From contig CAMHQD010000012.1 of the NCBI GenBank assembly GCA_946187345.1, positions 1-59,315 of the forward strand: DNA of 59,315 nucleotides. The letters are read 5' to 3'. The DNA comes from an uncultured Porphyromonadaceae bacterium (lineage in GTDB: Bacteria; Bacteroidota; Bacteroidia; Bacteroidales; Muribaculaceae). The notes below the pieces were generated by a model. The model was not told where the DNA came from. It did not search any database and saw only the letters and a program-made list of their open reading frames with translations. The position numbers and the translations under genes are program-made. Positions 7,174 to 16,724 of this stretch are shown piece by piece. Within the stretch, counting starts at the first letter, position 1. Each line of letters starts with the position of its first letter.

Positions 7174-10100
7174 ATGATACCCTTTGTTCATCTCCACGTC
7201 CACTCACAATACTCTATTTTGGACGGTCAAGCGGCCATCGGCAAGCTTGTTGAAAAGGCGATTGCCGATGGTATGCGCGGCATGGCCCTCACCGACCACG
7301 GCAATATGTACGGCGTGAAAGAATTTCACGACATCGTGTCCAAAAAAAATAAAGATGTTGAGGGTGAAATTAAGCACCTCAACGGCGAACTAAAGGAGGC
7401 TGAGGCAGCCGGCGATGAGACTCGCATCGCCGAGTTGAACACACAGATTGCTGAAGCCCGGCAGCGGCTGTTTGTTCCGATTTTCGGATGTGAGGTGTAC
7501 GTTGCCAACGGCGACAAGCGGGAGCACACCGACAAGCGCGACATCGGCCGACACTTAATTCTGCTTGCCAAAAACTACAAAGGCTATAAGAACCTGTTGA
7601 AGATTGTGTCTCGCGCGTGGACTGACGGTTTCTATAGTCACCCACGCACGGACAAAGCCGACATCGAGAAGTATCACGAGGGCATAATCTGCTGCTCAGC
7701 ATGCTTGGGTGGGGAGGTGCCACAACTTATCCTGCACGATGAGATAGACAAGGCTCGTGAAGTTGTCAAATGGTTCCACGGCGTGTTTGGAGATGACTAC
7801 TACTTAGAACTTCAGCGCCACAAAGCGACTGTTGAGCGTGCCGCCCACGACACTTTTCCCAAGCAGCAGAAGGTCAATGCCGTCCTAATGGATTTCGCCC
7901 GGGAGATGGGCATCAAATTGGTGTGTACCAACGATTCACACTTTGTTAACGAGGATAACGCCGAAGCCCATGAGCGCCTTATTTGCCTCTCAACGGGCAA
8001 GAAAATCACTGACGAGGACATCATGCTCTATACCAAGCAGGAGTGGTTCAAGACGCAAGAGGAAATGAACGGCGTGTTCGGTGACATACCCGAGGCGTTA
8101 AGCAACACATTGGAGGTGCTCGACAAAGTGGAAATCTATAGCATCGACCACGGTCCGATCCTTCCGGACTTCCCGCTGCCCGATGGTTTTGAGAACGAAG
8201 ATGACTACCTGCGGCACCTTGTCTTTGAGGGCGCAAAGGAGCGTTGGGGGGACCCACTCGATGATGAGCACCGCGAGCGGTTGGACTTCGAGTTGGAAAC
8301 CATCAAAACAATGGGTTTCCCGGGCTACTTCCTCATCGTGCAGGACTATATCCGCGTTGCTCCGTCATTAGGCTGCTCGGTTGGTCCCGGCCGTGGCTCG
8401 GCCGCAGGCTCGGCAGTAGCCTACTGCTTAGGCATCACCAAGATTGACCCGTTGAAGTATGACCTGCTGTTTGAGCGATTCCTCAACCCGGACCGCATCT
8501 CCCTTCCCGATATTGACGTAGACTTTGACGATGACGGCCGCGCTCTCGTGCTCAAGTACGTCACAGAGAAATACGGTGCCGAGAAAGTGGCTCACATCAT
8601 CACTTACGGCTCGATGGCCGCCAAGCAGGCAATCAAGGACGTGGCGCGTGTCGAAGGCGTGCCGCTGCCCGAGAGCAACCGCTTGGCCAAGATGATTCCC
8701 GCCAAGCCCAACGACATGCCGCTCATGCCCGGCGAAAAGGACAAACGGTACAAAATCACCGTATCCAACTGTCTGAAGTGCTTCCCCGAGTTCGCCGCCG
8801 AGCGCAAGAACCCGGACCACCTAATCGCCGACACCATCAAATTCGCCGAACAACTTGACGGCAACATCCGCGGCACCGGAGTGCATGCCTGCGGCGTGAT
8901 TATCGGGCGTGATGACATTACAGACTGGGTTCCGGTGAGCACCGCCACCGACACACAGACCGGCGAGAAAGTCATTGTCACCCAATATGAGGGCAGCGTG
9001 ATTGAGAGCACAGGTCTAATCAAAATGGACTTTTTGGGGCTCAAAACACTCTCAATTATTAAAGAGGCGCTTGAGAATATAAAAGTAACACACGGCATCG
9101 AGATTGACATTGAGACTATTCCCATTGATGATCCCAAGACCTACCGCCTCTACTGCGAGGGCCGCACCACGGGCACCTTCCAGTTCGAGTCGGCCGGTAT
9201 GCAGAAATATCTCATCCAACTTCAACCGAGCACATTTGAGGATTTGATTGCAATGAACGCTCTGTATCGCCCTGGGCCGATGGACTACATTCCGCAGTTT
9301 ATCGCGCGCAAGCACGGTCAGGAGCCAATCGTGTATGACATTCCGTGCATGGAGCAGTACCTCAAGGACACCTACGGCATCACGGTCTATCAAGAGCAGG
9401 TGATGTTGCTCTCAAGGTTATTGGGAGGCTTCACGCGTGGCCAAAGTGACACATTGCGCAAGGCCATGGGCAAGAAGCAGATTAAGAAGATGGAAGAGTT
9501 GGAAGAACTCTTCTACGAGGGAGGTGAGAAGAATGGCCACGACCGCAAGGTTCTTGCCAAAATTTGGGACGACTGGCGCAAGTTCGCCTCATACGCTTTC
9601 AACAAGAGCCATGCCACTTGTTACAGTTGGGTGGCTTACCAGACAGCGTACCTCAAGGCCAACTACCCCAGTGAGTATATGGCAGCGGTGCTCAGCCGCA
9701 ACCTCAACGACATCGCCAAACTCACAAAGTTCATGGATGAGTGCAAGGCTATGGGAATCAAGGTGCTCGGTCCCGACATCAACGAGAGCCGTTCATCGTT
9801 CAGCGCCAACCGCGCCGGCGACATCCGTTTTGGTCTGGCAGGAATTAGCGGCGTGGGAGGAGCGGCGGTCGAGCAGCTTATCGCCGAGCGTGAGCAGAAC
9901 GGCCCGTTTGAATCAATCTTCGACTTTGTGCAGCGCGTCAATTCACGCACGTGCAACCGCAAGATGCTTGAAGCATTTGCACAAAGCGGCGCCTTTGACT
10001 GCTTCAAAGAAATCAACCGTGAGGACTTCTTTGTCGTCAACGAACGTGGCGAGGTGTTCAGCGATGTTTTGATGCGATTTGGCCAAAGTTTCCAATCCAG

Positions 10101-10839
10101 CAAAATGTCGATTCAGAACTCTCTCTTCGGCGGGCTGGAGGACGAGATTGAGGTTAACACGCCAGAGATCGTCCACGGCACTCCCTGGCCCGACTTGGAA
10201 CGCCTTGACAAGGAACGCAAGCTCGTGGGCATCTACTTGAGCGCCCACCCGCTCGACCCATATTACATCGAAGTGAAATATGGCTGCAACACACAGTTGA
10301 GCGAACTTGACGATAAGAGCGACTTGCTTGATCAAGAATTGACAATGGCAGGGCTCGTGGTGGACTATCAAGAGAAAATGAGCCAAAAGGGCGGCAAATT
10401 TGGCATTATTAAAATTGAGGATTATAGCGGTTCGCATGAGTTCCGCCTTTTCCGACAACAGTTTATCGACTATGCCAAGTATGGACAAACAGGCGTGGCT
10501 GTGTTCATTCGCGGTATGTATCAAAAAAACCGTTATAACGACAACATCCAGTTCAACATCACATCGATGCAACTATTGGAGAATGTCAAGGGGACACTGA
10601 TGCGCAATATCCTCATTTCACTGCACGATGATGAGTTTGAGGCGGCAGGCTCTCTATCCAAAGCATTCGTTCCGCTTAAGGAGAAAAGTGGCGTTGAACT
10701 ATTCTTCCGCGTCATGGACTCGGAGCATAATCGCACGGTTGACCTGCGCAGTTCCAAGTACCGGTTCGCTCTCTCGAAGGAGACTATCGGCATGCTTGAA
10801 GATCAAGAGCTTGACTTCCGTTTTAATGCTATCATATGA
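7174..10839 (+). CDS. dnaE: DNA polymerase III subunit alpha
   Basis: DnaE is the replicative polymerase catalytic subunit. The start at 7174 gives MIPFVHLHVHSQYS, the usual N-terminus with the PHP-domain histidines H6, H8 and H10, and 1221 residues. The open frame extends to 7078, but that part lies on the promoter. The polymerase active site PDIDVDFDD carries the metal-binding aspartates at about residues 446-450. The fingers region contains GPGRGSAAGS, and a C-terminal OB-fold follows around LTMAGLVVDYQEKM. A charged, coiled-coil-like insert (residues 56-91, rich in Lys and Glu) interrupts the PHP domain. trxA begins 41 bases downstream on the same strand and may be co-transcribed. Confidence 0.97.
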   Translation: MIPFVHLHVHSQYSILDGQAAIGKLVEKAIADGMRGMALTDHGNMYGVKEFHDIVSKKNKDVEGEIKHLNGELKEAEAAGDETRIAELNTQIAEARQRLFVPIFGCEVYVANGDKREHTDKRDIGRHLILLAKNYKGYKNLLKIVSRAWTDGFYSHPRTDKADIEKYHEGIICCSACLGGEVPQLILHDEIDKAREVVKWFHGVFGDDYYLELQRHKATVERAAHDTFPKQQKVNAVLMDFAREMGIKLVCTNDSHFVNEDNAEAHERLICLSTGKKITDEDIMLYTKQEWFKTQEEMNGVFGDIPEALSNTLEVLDKVEIYSIDHGPILPDFPLPDGFENEDDYLRHLVFEGAKERWGDPLDDEHRERLDFELETIKTMGFPGYFLIVQDYIRVAPSLGCSVGPGRGSAAGSAVAYCLGITKIDPLKYDLLFERFLNPDRISLPDIDVDFDDDGRALVLKYVTEKYGAEKVAHIITYGSMAAKQAIKDVARVEGVPLPESNRLAKMIPAKPNDMPLMPGEKDKRYKITVSNCLKCFPEFAAERKNPDHLIADTIKFAEQLDGNIRGTGVHACGVIIGRDDITDWVPVSTATDTQTGEKVIVTQYEGSVIESTGLIKMDFLGLKTLSIIKEALENIKVTHGIEIDIETIPIDDPKTYRLYCEGRTTGTFQFESAGMQKYLIQLQPSTFEDLIAMNALYRPGPMDYIPQFIARKHGQEPIVYDIPCMEQYLKDTYGITVYQEQVMLLSRLLGGFTRGQSDTLRKAMGKKQIKKMEELEELFYEGGEKNGHDRKVLAKIWDDWRKFASYAFNKSHATCYSWVAYQTAYLKANYPSEYMAAVLSRNLNDIAKLTKFMDECKAMGIKVLGPDINESRSSFSANRAGDIRFGLAGISGVGGAAVEQLIAEREQNGPFESIFDFVQRVNSRTCNRKMLEAFAQSGAFDCFKEINREDFFVVNERGEVFSDVLMRFGQSFQSSKMSIQNSLFGGLEDEIEVNTPEIVHGTPWPDLERLDKERKLVGIYLSAHPLDPYYIEVKYGCNTQLSELDDKSDLLDQELTMAGLVVDYQEKMSQKGGKFGIIKIEDYSGSHEFRLFRQQFIDYAKYGQTGVAVFIRGMYQKNRYNDNIQFNITSMQLLENVKGTLMRNILISLHDDEFEAAGSLSKAFVPLKEKSGVELFFRVMDSEHNRTVDLRSSKYRFALSKETIGMLEDQELDFRFNAII

Positions 10840-10879
10840 GCAAATTAAACACTAACAAAACAATAATAAGAAAATTAAA

Positions 10880-11194
10880 ATGGCATTTGTATTTACTGAC
10901 GAGAATCTGAACGGCATCATCGCGCAAGGTGGCCCCGTGGTTGTTGACTTTTGGGCGACTTGGTGCGGTCCTTGCCGTGCCATCGCTCCCGTGATTGAGG
11001 AGTTGGCTCACGACTACGATGGCCGTGTGTTGATTGGCAAGTGTGATGTTGACGAGTGCAGCGACGCTGCTGCCGAATTCGGCATCCGCAGCATTCCAAC
11101 GCTGTTGTTCTTCAAGGATGGCAAACTGGTTGATCGCCATGTTGGCGGCACTACGCGCGATGTGCTTGAGGCTAAGGTAAAGGCTTTACTATAG
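10880..11194 (+). CDS. trxA: Thioredoxin
   Basis: A 104-residue thioredoxin with the redox motif WCGPC at residues 28-32, in the context VVDFWATWCGPCRAIAPV, and the cis-proline segment RSIPTLLFF. It reduces protein disulfides in the cytoplasm and has no signal peptide. It follows dnaE by 41 bases and is closed by the strong hairpin at 11236-11287. In Bacteroidetes trxA often lies just after dnaE. The assignment is secure. Confidence 0.96.
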   Translation: MAFVFTDENLNGIIAQGGPVVVDFWATWCGPCRAIAPVIEELAHDYDGRVLIGKCDVDECSDAAAEFGIRSIPTLLFFKDGKLVDRHVGGTTRDVLEAKVKALL

Positions 11195-11235
11195 CCTTAC
11201 GCTTCGGCCGTCATCACGGATGATGATTCATTTAT

Positions 11236-11287
11236 AACAGTGACGGTTCTTGTGTTTCGCAAGTGAGACACAAGAACCGTCACTGTT
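11236..11287. terminator. 20-bp perfect hairpin between convergent genes
   Basis: Positions 11236-11255 pair perfectly with 11268-11287 around a 12-base loop. The structure lies between the convergent trxA and DUF1232 genes and reads well on both strands, so it probably terminates both. Confidence 0.75.
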
Positions 11288-11307
11288 TGTCGCAAAGATT
11301 TGCCTGG

Positions 11308-11712
11308 TCAATCCGCCGAAGCCACAACATTGGTTTTCAACTCATCGGTATCATAGTCGCCAAACCAGTCGTGGAGTTTGTCGACAGCCCGTTGCTCTAT
11401 CTCAGGGGTCACATAGGCGCTCGCGGTGTACATCGCCCAAGTGAGAGCCGCCAAATCATCGGTGAAGCCCAATACCGCAATGGCATCGGGGATGAGGTCC
11501 GCGGGCAGAATGAAATATCCCAACGCGCCAAAGATCTTCATCTTATCGGTAGATGACACGCGCGGGTCGCGTGAAACATAATACAGCACGAGTGCCATAT
11601 ACACCACCTTGATGCCGGCGCGCTTGGCAACCCGGGCAAGTTTGCGCCAGAGGTTGCCGGAGTCAAAAAAACGGCGATAAGCCTCAAAGTCGAAAATCTT
11701 TTTCATCTCCAC
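11308..11712 (-). CDS. DUF1232 (YkvA-like) membrane protein
   Basis: A 134-residue protein with the DUF1232 core, VYMALVLYYVSRDPRV followed by GALGYFILPADLIPDAI and GFTDDLAAL. The family is found in many bacteria as a short membrane-associated domain of unknown biochemical role. Two hydrophobic segments (about residues 34-50 and 60-85) fit a hairpin membrane anchor. The start could be M1 or M3 (MKKIFDFEAY). It lies downstream of the nucleoside hydrolase-like gene on the same strand with a 111-base gap that contains an inverted repeat. The family is recognised, but no function can be given. Confidence 0.85.
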   Translation of the reverse strand: MEMKKIFDFEAYRRFFDSGNLWRKLARVAKRAGIKVVYMALVLYYVSRDPRVSSTDKMKIFGALGYFILPADLIPDAIAVLGFTDDLAALTWAMYTASAYVTPEIEQRAVDKLHDWFGDYDTDELKTNVVASAD

Positions 11713-11726
11713 TTCAATGTAAGATT

Positions 11727-11810
11727 AATTGCCATGAATTATCCTTTAGTCCGATATAGTAGCCTGCAACAATCGTGCCACAATAGAACAACGGGCAATT
11801 CATGGCAATT
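11727..11810. repeat. 14-bp inverted repeat, 56 bases apart
   Basis: AATTGCCATGAATT at 11727-11740 is exactly inverted at 11797-11810. The intervening 56 bases include ACAATCGTGC (11769-11778), the same decamer found twice upstream of the LRR gene at 24199. The pair may mark a tiny mobile remnant or a regulatory loop ahead of the DUF1232 gene. Confidence 0.5.
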
Positions 11811-11823
11811 TACACTCATAAAA

Positions 11824-13764
11824 TCAACGCCACTGGCTTTGAATTTCGCGAACCTTATAGTCAAGTCGTTGCGCCAGGGGCATCGTAGCCTCGGTGAGTT
11901 GTGGTATGGAGAGCACGTTACCTATTGCAGCCGGGATATCTGTACCACGCAGCGTGCCATCGTCAATCATACCCTGAGCACAATCGAGCAGGCTCGCCAT
12001 CAGTTGCTCATCGACATCATAACTCCACCGCAGCGCTTCCTCAATCGATACTGGACGCACTCCGCCATTGCCTGCGCAGTTGATTGGCTGGATTGTGACA
12101 TCAGGATAAGCGGATCGCAGCAATTCAATGTTGTCGGTATTGCTTGACCAGGATGCCACCAATTGGTCCATTGGTGTATAGCGCCATTGCGTTTTACCAC
12201 GATTGACAGCATTCTTGAAGCAGGTCACAAGGTCATTATAAACCATCACCACGCTCACATCGGTCATCCCTGCGGCATACGCCTTGTTTATAACGTCCAC
12301 CAGGTGGCGGGCGTCGCTCAAGTCGGCATCATAGACCAGTCCGGCGCCATTCAGTTTGAGAGCGCGCACGGCCGTACTCTTGCCACTGGCCGGTGGACCT
12401 GTGACAATAACCATATTCTTCTTGCCCAACTCGACGGCACGGCTGAGCATACGGTCAAAGACAGCGTCTTCAATCACACCGACTGCCTCGGTGTAGTCGG
12501 CCGCATTGGATGCAATATAACCGATAGGGCGCAACAGCATCAGCATCTCGTTGGGATCGAGAGTGTTACCGGCGCTACCCATATACTTGTCGACAAGTTG
12601 TTGCAGGCGAGGTTTCACCCAGGCCGTCGCCGCGCTGCCCGTTAACTGTGGCTGCGGAGCCTCAATGGTTAGAGGCGCCGGATAGCGGTTGATGCGGTTG
12701 TGACGACGGATATCCATGAGTTTGTTCTGGTTAAAGTAACTATCGCCCGGCAGTTGATAGCGGGCATTTCCTTTGTCGTCTTGCTTGAAGAGCATCAACG
12801 ACTCCTCGCCACGATCCACAAAGGTTACCCATCCGCGCGGTGACAGCAGATACTCTTCGTCACCGAGTACAGCGTTCACCAGGCAGTTGGTATCCCACAT
12901 CCGCTGACCGGTGTCGCAGGTATAGTACGCATAAACGCTCTTAATCGGGTTGACTTCAACGGTCGAGAGGTCGGTCAACACATCACGCGGAATATAGTCC
13001 ATGCCATCGCCCACATTACTTGGCGACATCACTAAGTCAACACTGGACGGCAACTTGTTATAAAAGATGGCGCTCTGGCGACTGGCGGCCCGCATATTGT
13101 AGCCACACAAACTGTCGCCTGCCTCAAAACGGCCGCTCTGGATATAAATGGCCTTCACCTTCTTATCCAGCAAATCGACACCGGTGAGTTTGGAATACTC
13201 GTCGGCGCCACTCTCCATCAGTTGCGAGAGTGTGGTGGCGAAACCGATGGCGACGATTACTATCGACTTGTCGTCGGCGTTGGCAAGCAACTTACGATAG
13301 AGCTTGTAACCATCGGGCAACGACGAAGCCTGATGAGTGCGTTTGAACAGCGGCAAGCCGTCCTTGTCTTTCATGTCGCAAATACCATTATAGGGAATAA
13401 AGCAACGCGGATTTTTCACTCCGTTGCGCTCCAGTCCCACAGGGATGTCCGGGTGGCCATAATAGGTGTTGAAAATGTCAACAACACCGGCATTCTTCTC
13501 GCCCTCCCGATCGACTATGATACCTTTGAGGTCCACCTTGCCCTCGTCAATATAGTGATGGAGCATCATCAGGGCGAACAGATCGTCGGTCGAACTGCCG
13601 AAGTCCGAATCAAGAATCATCTGCACGGGTTGCCGCGTGGAGGTTGCTGTCACGGCTGCGCGTGAGCGGGCCGTTGTCACTGACTTGGACGATGAGCAGG
13701 CGGCGAGCGTCCACACCAACACAACGCCCATCATACACATGGCTGTTCTGAATGTAGTTTTCAT
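11824..13764 (-). CDS. Lipoprotein: nucleoside hydrolase-like domain fused to P-loop kinase-like domain
   Basis: The 646-residue protein starts with a lipoprotein signal (lipobox LAAC, C23), so it should be exported and lipid-anchored. Residues 48-400 resemble inosine-uridine-type nucleoside hydrolases. The aspartate cluster DSDFGSSTDD at 52-61 matches the calcium/ribose site (D52, D54, D60, D61), and MWDTNCLVNAV resembles the late Asp ligand, although the usual His is Trp. From about 430 a second domain carries a Walker A loop GPPASGKST (456-464) and a segment NAVNRGKTQWRYTP, resembling zeta-toxin or shikimate-type kinases. A nucleotide kinase fused to an exported hydrolase is odd, because ATP is not expected outside the cytoplasm. 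A good promoter lies upstream. The domain calls are motif-based and the substrate is unknown. Confidence 0.75.
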   Translation of the reverse strand: MKTTFRTAMCMMGVVLVWTLAACSSSKSVTTARSRAAVTATSTRQPVQMILDSDFGSSTDDLFALMMLHHYIDEGKVDLKGIIVDREGEKNAGVVDIFNTYYGHPDIPVGLERNGVKNPRCFIPYNGICDMKDKDGLPLFKRTHQASSLPDGYKLYRKLLANADDKSIVIVAIGFATTLSQLMESGADEYSKLTGVDLLDKKVKAIYIQSGRFEAGDSLCGYNMRAASRQSAIFYNKLPSSVDLVMSPSNVGDGMDYIPRDVLTDLSTVEVNPIKSVYAYYTCDTGQRMWDTNCLVNAVLGDEEYLLSPRGWVTFVDRGEESLMLFKQDDKGNARYQLPGDSYFNQNKLMDIRRHNRINRYPAPLTIEAPQPQLTGSAATAWVKPRLQQLVDKYMGSAGNTLDPNEMLMLLRPIGYIASNAADYTEAVGVIEDAVFDRMLSRAVELGKKNMVIVTGPPASGKSTAVRALKLNGAGLVYDADLSDARHLVDVINKAYAAGMTDVSVVMVYNDLVTCFKNAVNRGKTQWRYTPMDQLVASWSSNTDNIELLRSAYPDVTIQPINCAGNGGVRPVSIEEALRWSYDVDEQLMASLLDCAQGMIDDGTLRGTDIPAAIGNVLSIPQLTEATMPLAQRLDYKVREIQSQWR

Positions 13765-13802
13765 ATCGGTTAAAATTAAGAGTATTGATTGTTACAAGCG
13801 CA

Positions 13803-13833
13803 CAAAGATAACAAATTTTCGGCAAAGTTGCAA
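13803..13833 (-). promoter_or_regulatory. Promoter of the nucleoside hydrolase-like gene
   Basis: Minus-strand TTG (13833-13831), 20 nt, then TATCTTTG (13810-13803). It lies in the short gap after uvrA, so the lipoprotein gene can be transcribed independently of uvrA. Confidence 0.7.
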
Positions 13834-13838
13834 CACAT

Positions 13839-16670
13839 TTAATCTTGAGCCTTCAACTCGCGACGCAGGAACCGGGCCGTGAGACTTGTCTCGCTTTCTG
13901 CCACCTGTTCCGGTGTACCGGTGGCGACAACTTGGCCTCCGCCACGTCCGCCTTCCGGCCCCATATCAATAATGTAGTCGGCACACTTGACTACGTCCAA
14001 ATTGTGTTCAATGACAATTACCGTGTTACCGCGGGCCACTAATCGGTCAAGCACTGCGAGCAAGATTTTTATATCCTCAAAATGAAGACCGGTGGTTGGC
14101 TCATCTAAAATGTAAACGGTGCGGCCGGTGTCACGCCGCGAGAGTTCGGCTGCCAATTTCACACGCTGGCACTCTCCTCCACTGAGCGTGCTCGACGGTT
14201 GGCCCAACTTGATGTATCCGAGGCCAACGTCTTGCAATACCTTTATCTTGTTGAGTATATGCGGGATTGCCTCAAAGAAGTCCACGGCTTGATTAATTGT
14301 CATATCGAGTACATCCGCGATGCTCTTTCCCTTGAATTTGACCTCAAGAGTCTCGCGGTTGTAGCGTTTGCCGCCACAGGCTTCACAGGGCACAAGCACG
14401 TCAGGCAAGAAGTTCATCTCAACAGTCTTGTATCCGTTGCCCTTGCACACCTCGCATCGGCCGTTGCCAGTGTTGAACGAGAAACGTCCGGGTTTATATG
14501 CGCGGATTTTCGACTCGGGCAAGCCCACGTAGAGGTTCCGGATGTCGTTAAAGACACCGGTATAGGTGGCGGCATTGGAGCGCGGAGTGCGTCCCAATGG
14601 CGACTGGTCGACAGTGACTACTTTATCAATATTATCGAGACCGTCAACGCTGTCATAGGGCAACGGAGCCGTGAGAGAACGATACAGATGCTGACTGAGG
14701 ATGGGTTGCAACGTGGCATTGATTAGGGTGCTCTTTCCGCTACCACTGACACCAGTCACGCAAATGAGAGTTCCCAAAGGGAATGACACATCAATACCAC
14801 GCAGATTGTTGCCACGGCAACCGCGGAGCGTGAGCATGGCACCGCTCCCCTGCCTACGGTTGCGAGGCACGTTGATGGCCCGTGTGCCATTGAGGTAGTC
14901 GGCGGTCAATGTGTGGGTTGAAAGCATCTCGGTTGGCGTGCCTTGGAAGACGACATGGCCGCCACGTCGACCGGCCTGCGGACCGATGTCAATGATATGG
15001 TCCGCAGCAAGCATCATGTCTCGGTCGTGCTCAACGACAACAACTGTGTTACCCTCATCGCGCAGATGCTTAAGAGATGAGATTAAGCGCTCGTTGTCAC
15101 GTTGGTGCAGGCCGATGCTTGGCTCATCGAGTATATAGAGAACATTGACGAGTTGTGAACCGATTTGCGTGGCAAGACGGATGCGCTGGCTCTCGCCGCC
15201 ACTCAACGTGGCGCTCGCGCGGTTGAGAGACACATAGTCCAACCCCACATCGAGCATGAACTGGAGGCGCGACCCGATTTCCTTGACAATCTCACGCGCC
15301 ACCTCCCATCGAATCCCTTCAAGATGATTGTGCAGGTCATCGACCCAATCTTTTAATTGATCGATATCCATCTCGGCGAGTTGGGATATATTCTTGCCGG
15401 CAATGAAATAGTGAAGCGCCTCACGATTGAGTCGACGACCGTGGCACTCGGGGCAGGTCATCCGTGAGTAGAACTGTCCCGCCCACTTTTGCGCCTGCGA
15501 GCCAGCATTCTCGTCCTGCTGCATCTCGATGTACTTGAGTAGTCCCTCAAAGGTATAAAAATAGTTTGAAGTGGACATCGTTTCAGTGCGCACCGCCAAT
15601 CGCTCGTCAGTTCCGTTCATTATGTCATCGAGGCATTCATCCGGAAGGTCGCGCAGCGGAGTATCGAGCGAGCAACCATATTTTTCGCAAATGGCTTGCA
15701 CTTGCCAGAATATGAGCACATTTTTGTATTTCCCTAAAGGGAGAATACCACCGGCACGAATACTCAAATCCATGTCCGGCATCACCTTGTCACGGTCAAT
15801 GAGGTTGACGTATCCCAATCCTTTACAGCGCGGGCACGCGCCCTGAGGCGAGTTAAACGAGAAGTTGTGTGGCGCGGGCTCAAGGTAACTCAAGCCGGTT
15901 TCCGGATCCATCAGCGCCTTGCTGTAATAGCCAATCTCGCCGCTGTCGGCATCGAGCACCATCAACTGTCCGCCACCTTGCTCAAACGCTTTAGTTGCAG
16001 TATCATAGAGTCGCTTTCGGTCTTTTTCCTGCACCTTCAGTCGGTCAATCACCAACTCGACGGAGTGGTTGCGATAGCGGTCCAATTTCATACCGAATGT
16101 GATTTCCTGCAACTCGCCGTCAACCCGCACGTTGAGATAGCCTTTCTTGCGCAACTGCTCGAACAGGTCTTTATAATGACCCTTGCGGTTTTTGACAAGA
16201 GGAGCGAGCACATAAACTTTATGACCGGCATATCGGGTGAGCATCATGTCAATAATCTTATCGACTGTGTACTTCACCATGGGCTTGCCACTAAGGTAAC
16301 TCACAGCCTCGCCGGCGCGCGCATATAGCAATCGGAGGTAGTCATAGACCTCGGTGGTGGTTCCGACAGTGCTTCGCGGGTTTTTGTTTGTTGTTTTTTG
16401 GGCGATGGAGATGACGGGGTTCAAACCGCTGATGAGGTCAACGTCAGGCCGCTCGAGCACGCCAAGCATACCACGGGCATAGGCCGAGAAGGTCTCAAGG
16501 TAGCGACGTTGTCCCTCGGCAAAGATTGTGTCAAACGCCAACGAACTCTTTCCGCTTCCACTCAATCCGGTGATAACCGTGAGACTGTAGTGCGGTATCT
16601 CAACGTCTATATTCTTTAAGTTGTGGACGCGCGCACCAAGCACGGTCACACTACCCTTTTCGGAATTCAT
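13839..16670 (-). CDS. uvrA: Excinuclease ABC subunit A
   Basis: UvrA recognises bulky DNA damage and loads UvrB in nucleotide excision repair. The 943-residue protein has two ABC modules. The first has Walker A GLSGSGKSSL (35-44) and signature LSGGESQRI; the second has GVSGSGKSTL and LSGGECQRV. Zinc-binding CxxC pairs are seen in CPRCKGLG, CPECHGRRL, CEVCKGNG and CEACGGKR. Length and order match canonical UvrA. The start codon lies inside a short tandem repeat (16664-16691). It is downstream of the type IX-sorted protein gene with a 54-base gap and may be read from that promoter. Confidence 0.97.
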   Translation of the reverse strand: MNSEKGSVTVLGARVHNLKNIDVEIPHYSLTVITGLSGSGKSSLAFDTIFAEGQRRYLETFSAYARGMLGVLERPDVDLISGLNPVISIAQKTTNKNPRSTVGTTTEVYDYLRLLYARAGEAVSYLSGKPMVKYTVDKIIDMMLTRYAGHKVYVLAPLVKNRKGHYKDLFEQLRKKGYLNVRVDGELQEITFGMKLDRYRNHSVELVIDRLKVQEKDRKRLYDTATKAFEQGGGQLMVLDADSGEIGYYSKALMDPETGLSYLEPAPHNFSFNSPQGACPRCKGLGYVNLIDRDKVMPDMDLSIRAGGILPLGKYKNVLIFWQVQAICEKYGCSLDTPLRDLPDECLDDIMNGTDERLAVRTETMSTSNYFYTFEGLLKYIEMQQDENAGSQAQKWAGQFYSRMTCPECHGRRLNREALHYFIAGKNISQLAEMDIDQLKDWVDDLHNHLEGIRWEVAREIVKEIGSRLQFMLDVGLDYVSLNRASATLSGGESQRIRLATQIGSQLVNVLYILDEPSIGLHQRDNERLISSLKHLRDEGNTVVVVEHDRDMMLAADHIIDIGPQAGRRGGHVVFQGTPTEMLSTHTLTADYLNGTRAINVPRNRRQGSGAMLTLRGCRGNNLRGIDVSFPLGTLICVTGVSGSGKSTLINATLQPILSQHLYRSLTAPLPYDSVDGLDNIDKVVTVDQSPLGRTPRSNAATYTGVFNDIRNLYVGLPESKIRAYKPGRFSFNTGNGRCEVCKGNGYKTVEMNFLPDVLVPCEACGGKRYNRETLEVKFKGKSIADVLDMTINQAVDFFEAIPHILNKIKVLQDVGLGYIKLGQPSSTLSGGECQRVKLAAELSRRDTGRTVYILDEPTTGLHFEDIKILLAVLDRLVARGNTVIVIEHNLDVVKCADYIIDMGPEGGRGGGQVVATGTPEQVAESETSLTARFLRRELKAQD

Positions 16671-16691
16671 AATTCACAATTCATAATTCAC
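16664..16691. repeat. Two tandem copies of a 14-mer at the uvrA start
   Basis: AATTCATAATTCAC occurs twice head to tail at 16664-16677 and 16678-16691, followed by a third partial AATTC. The first copy covers the uvrA start codon, so copy-number change by slippage could alter the translation-start region. Confidence 0.7.
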
Positions 16692-16724
16692 AATTCCCTC
16701 TCCATAAAGCAGAATAGGAGGGCG

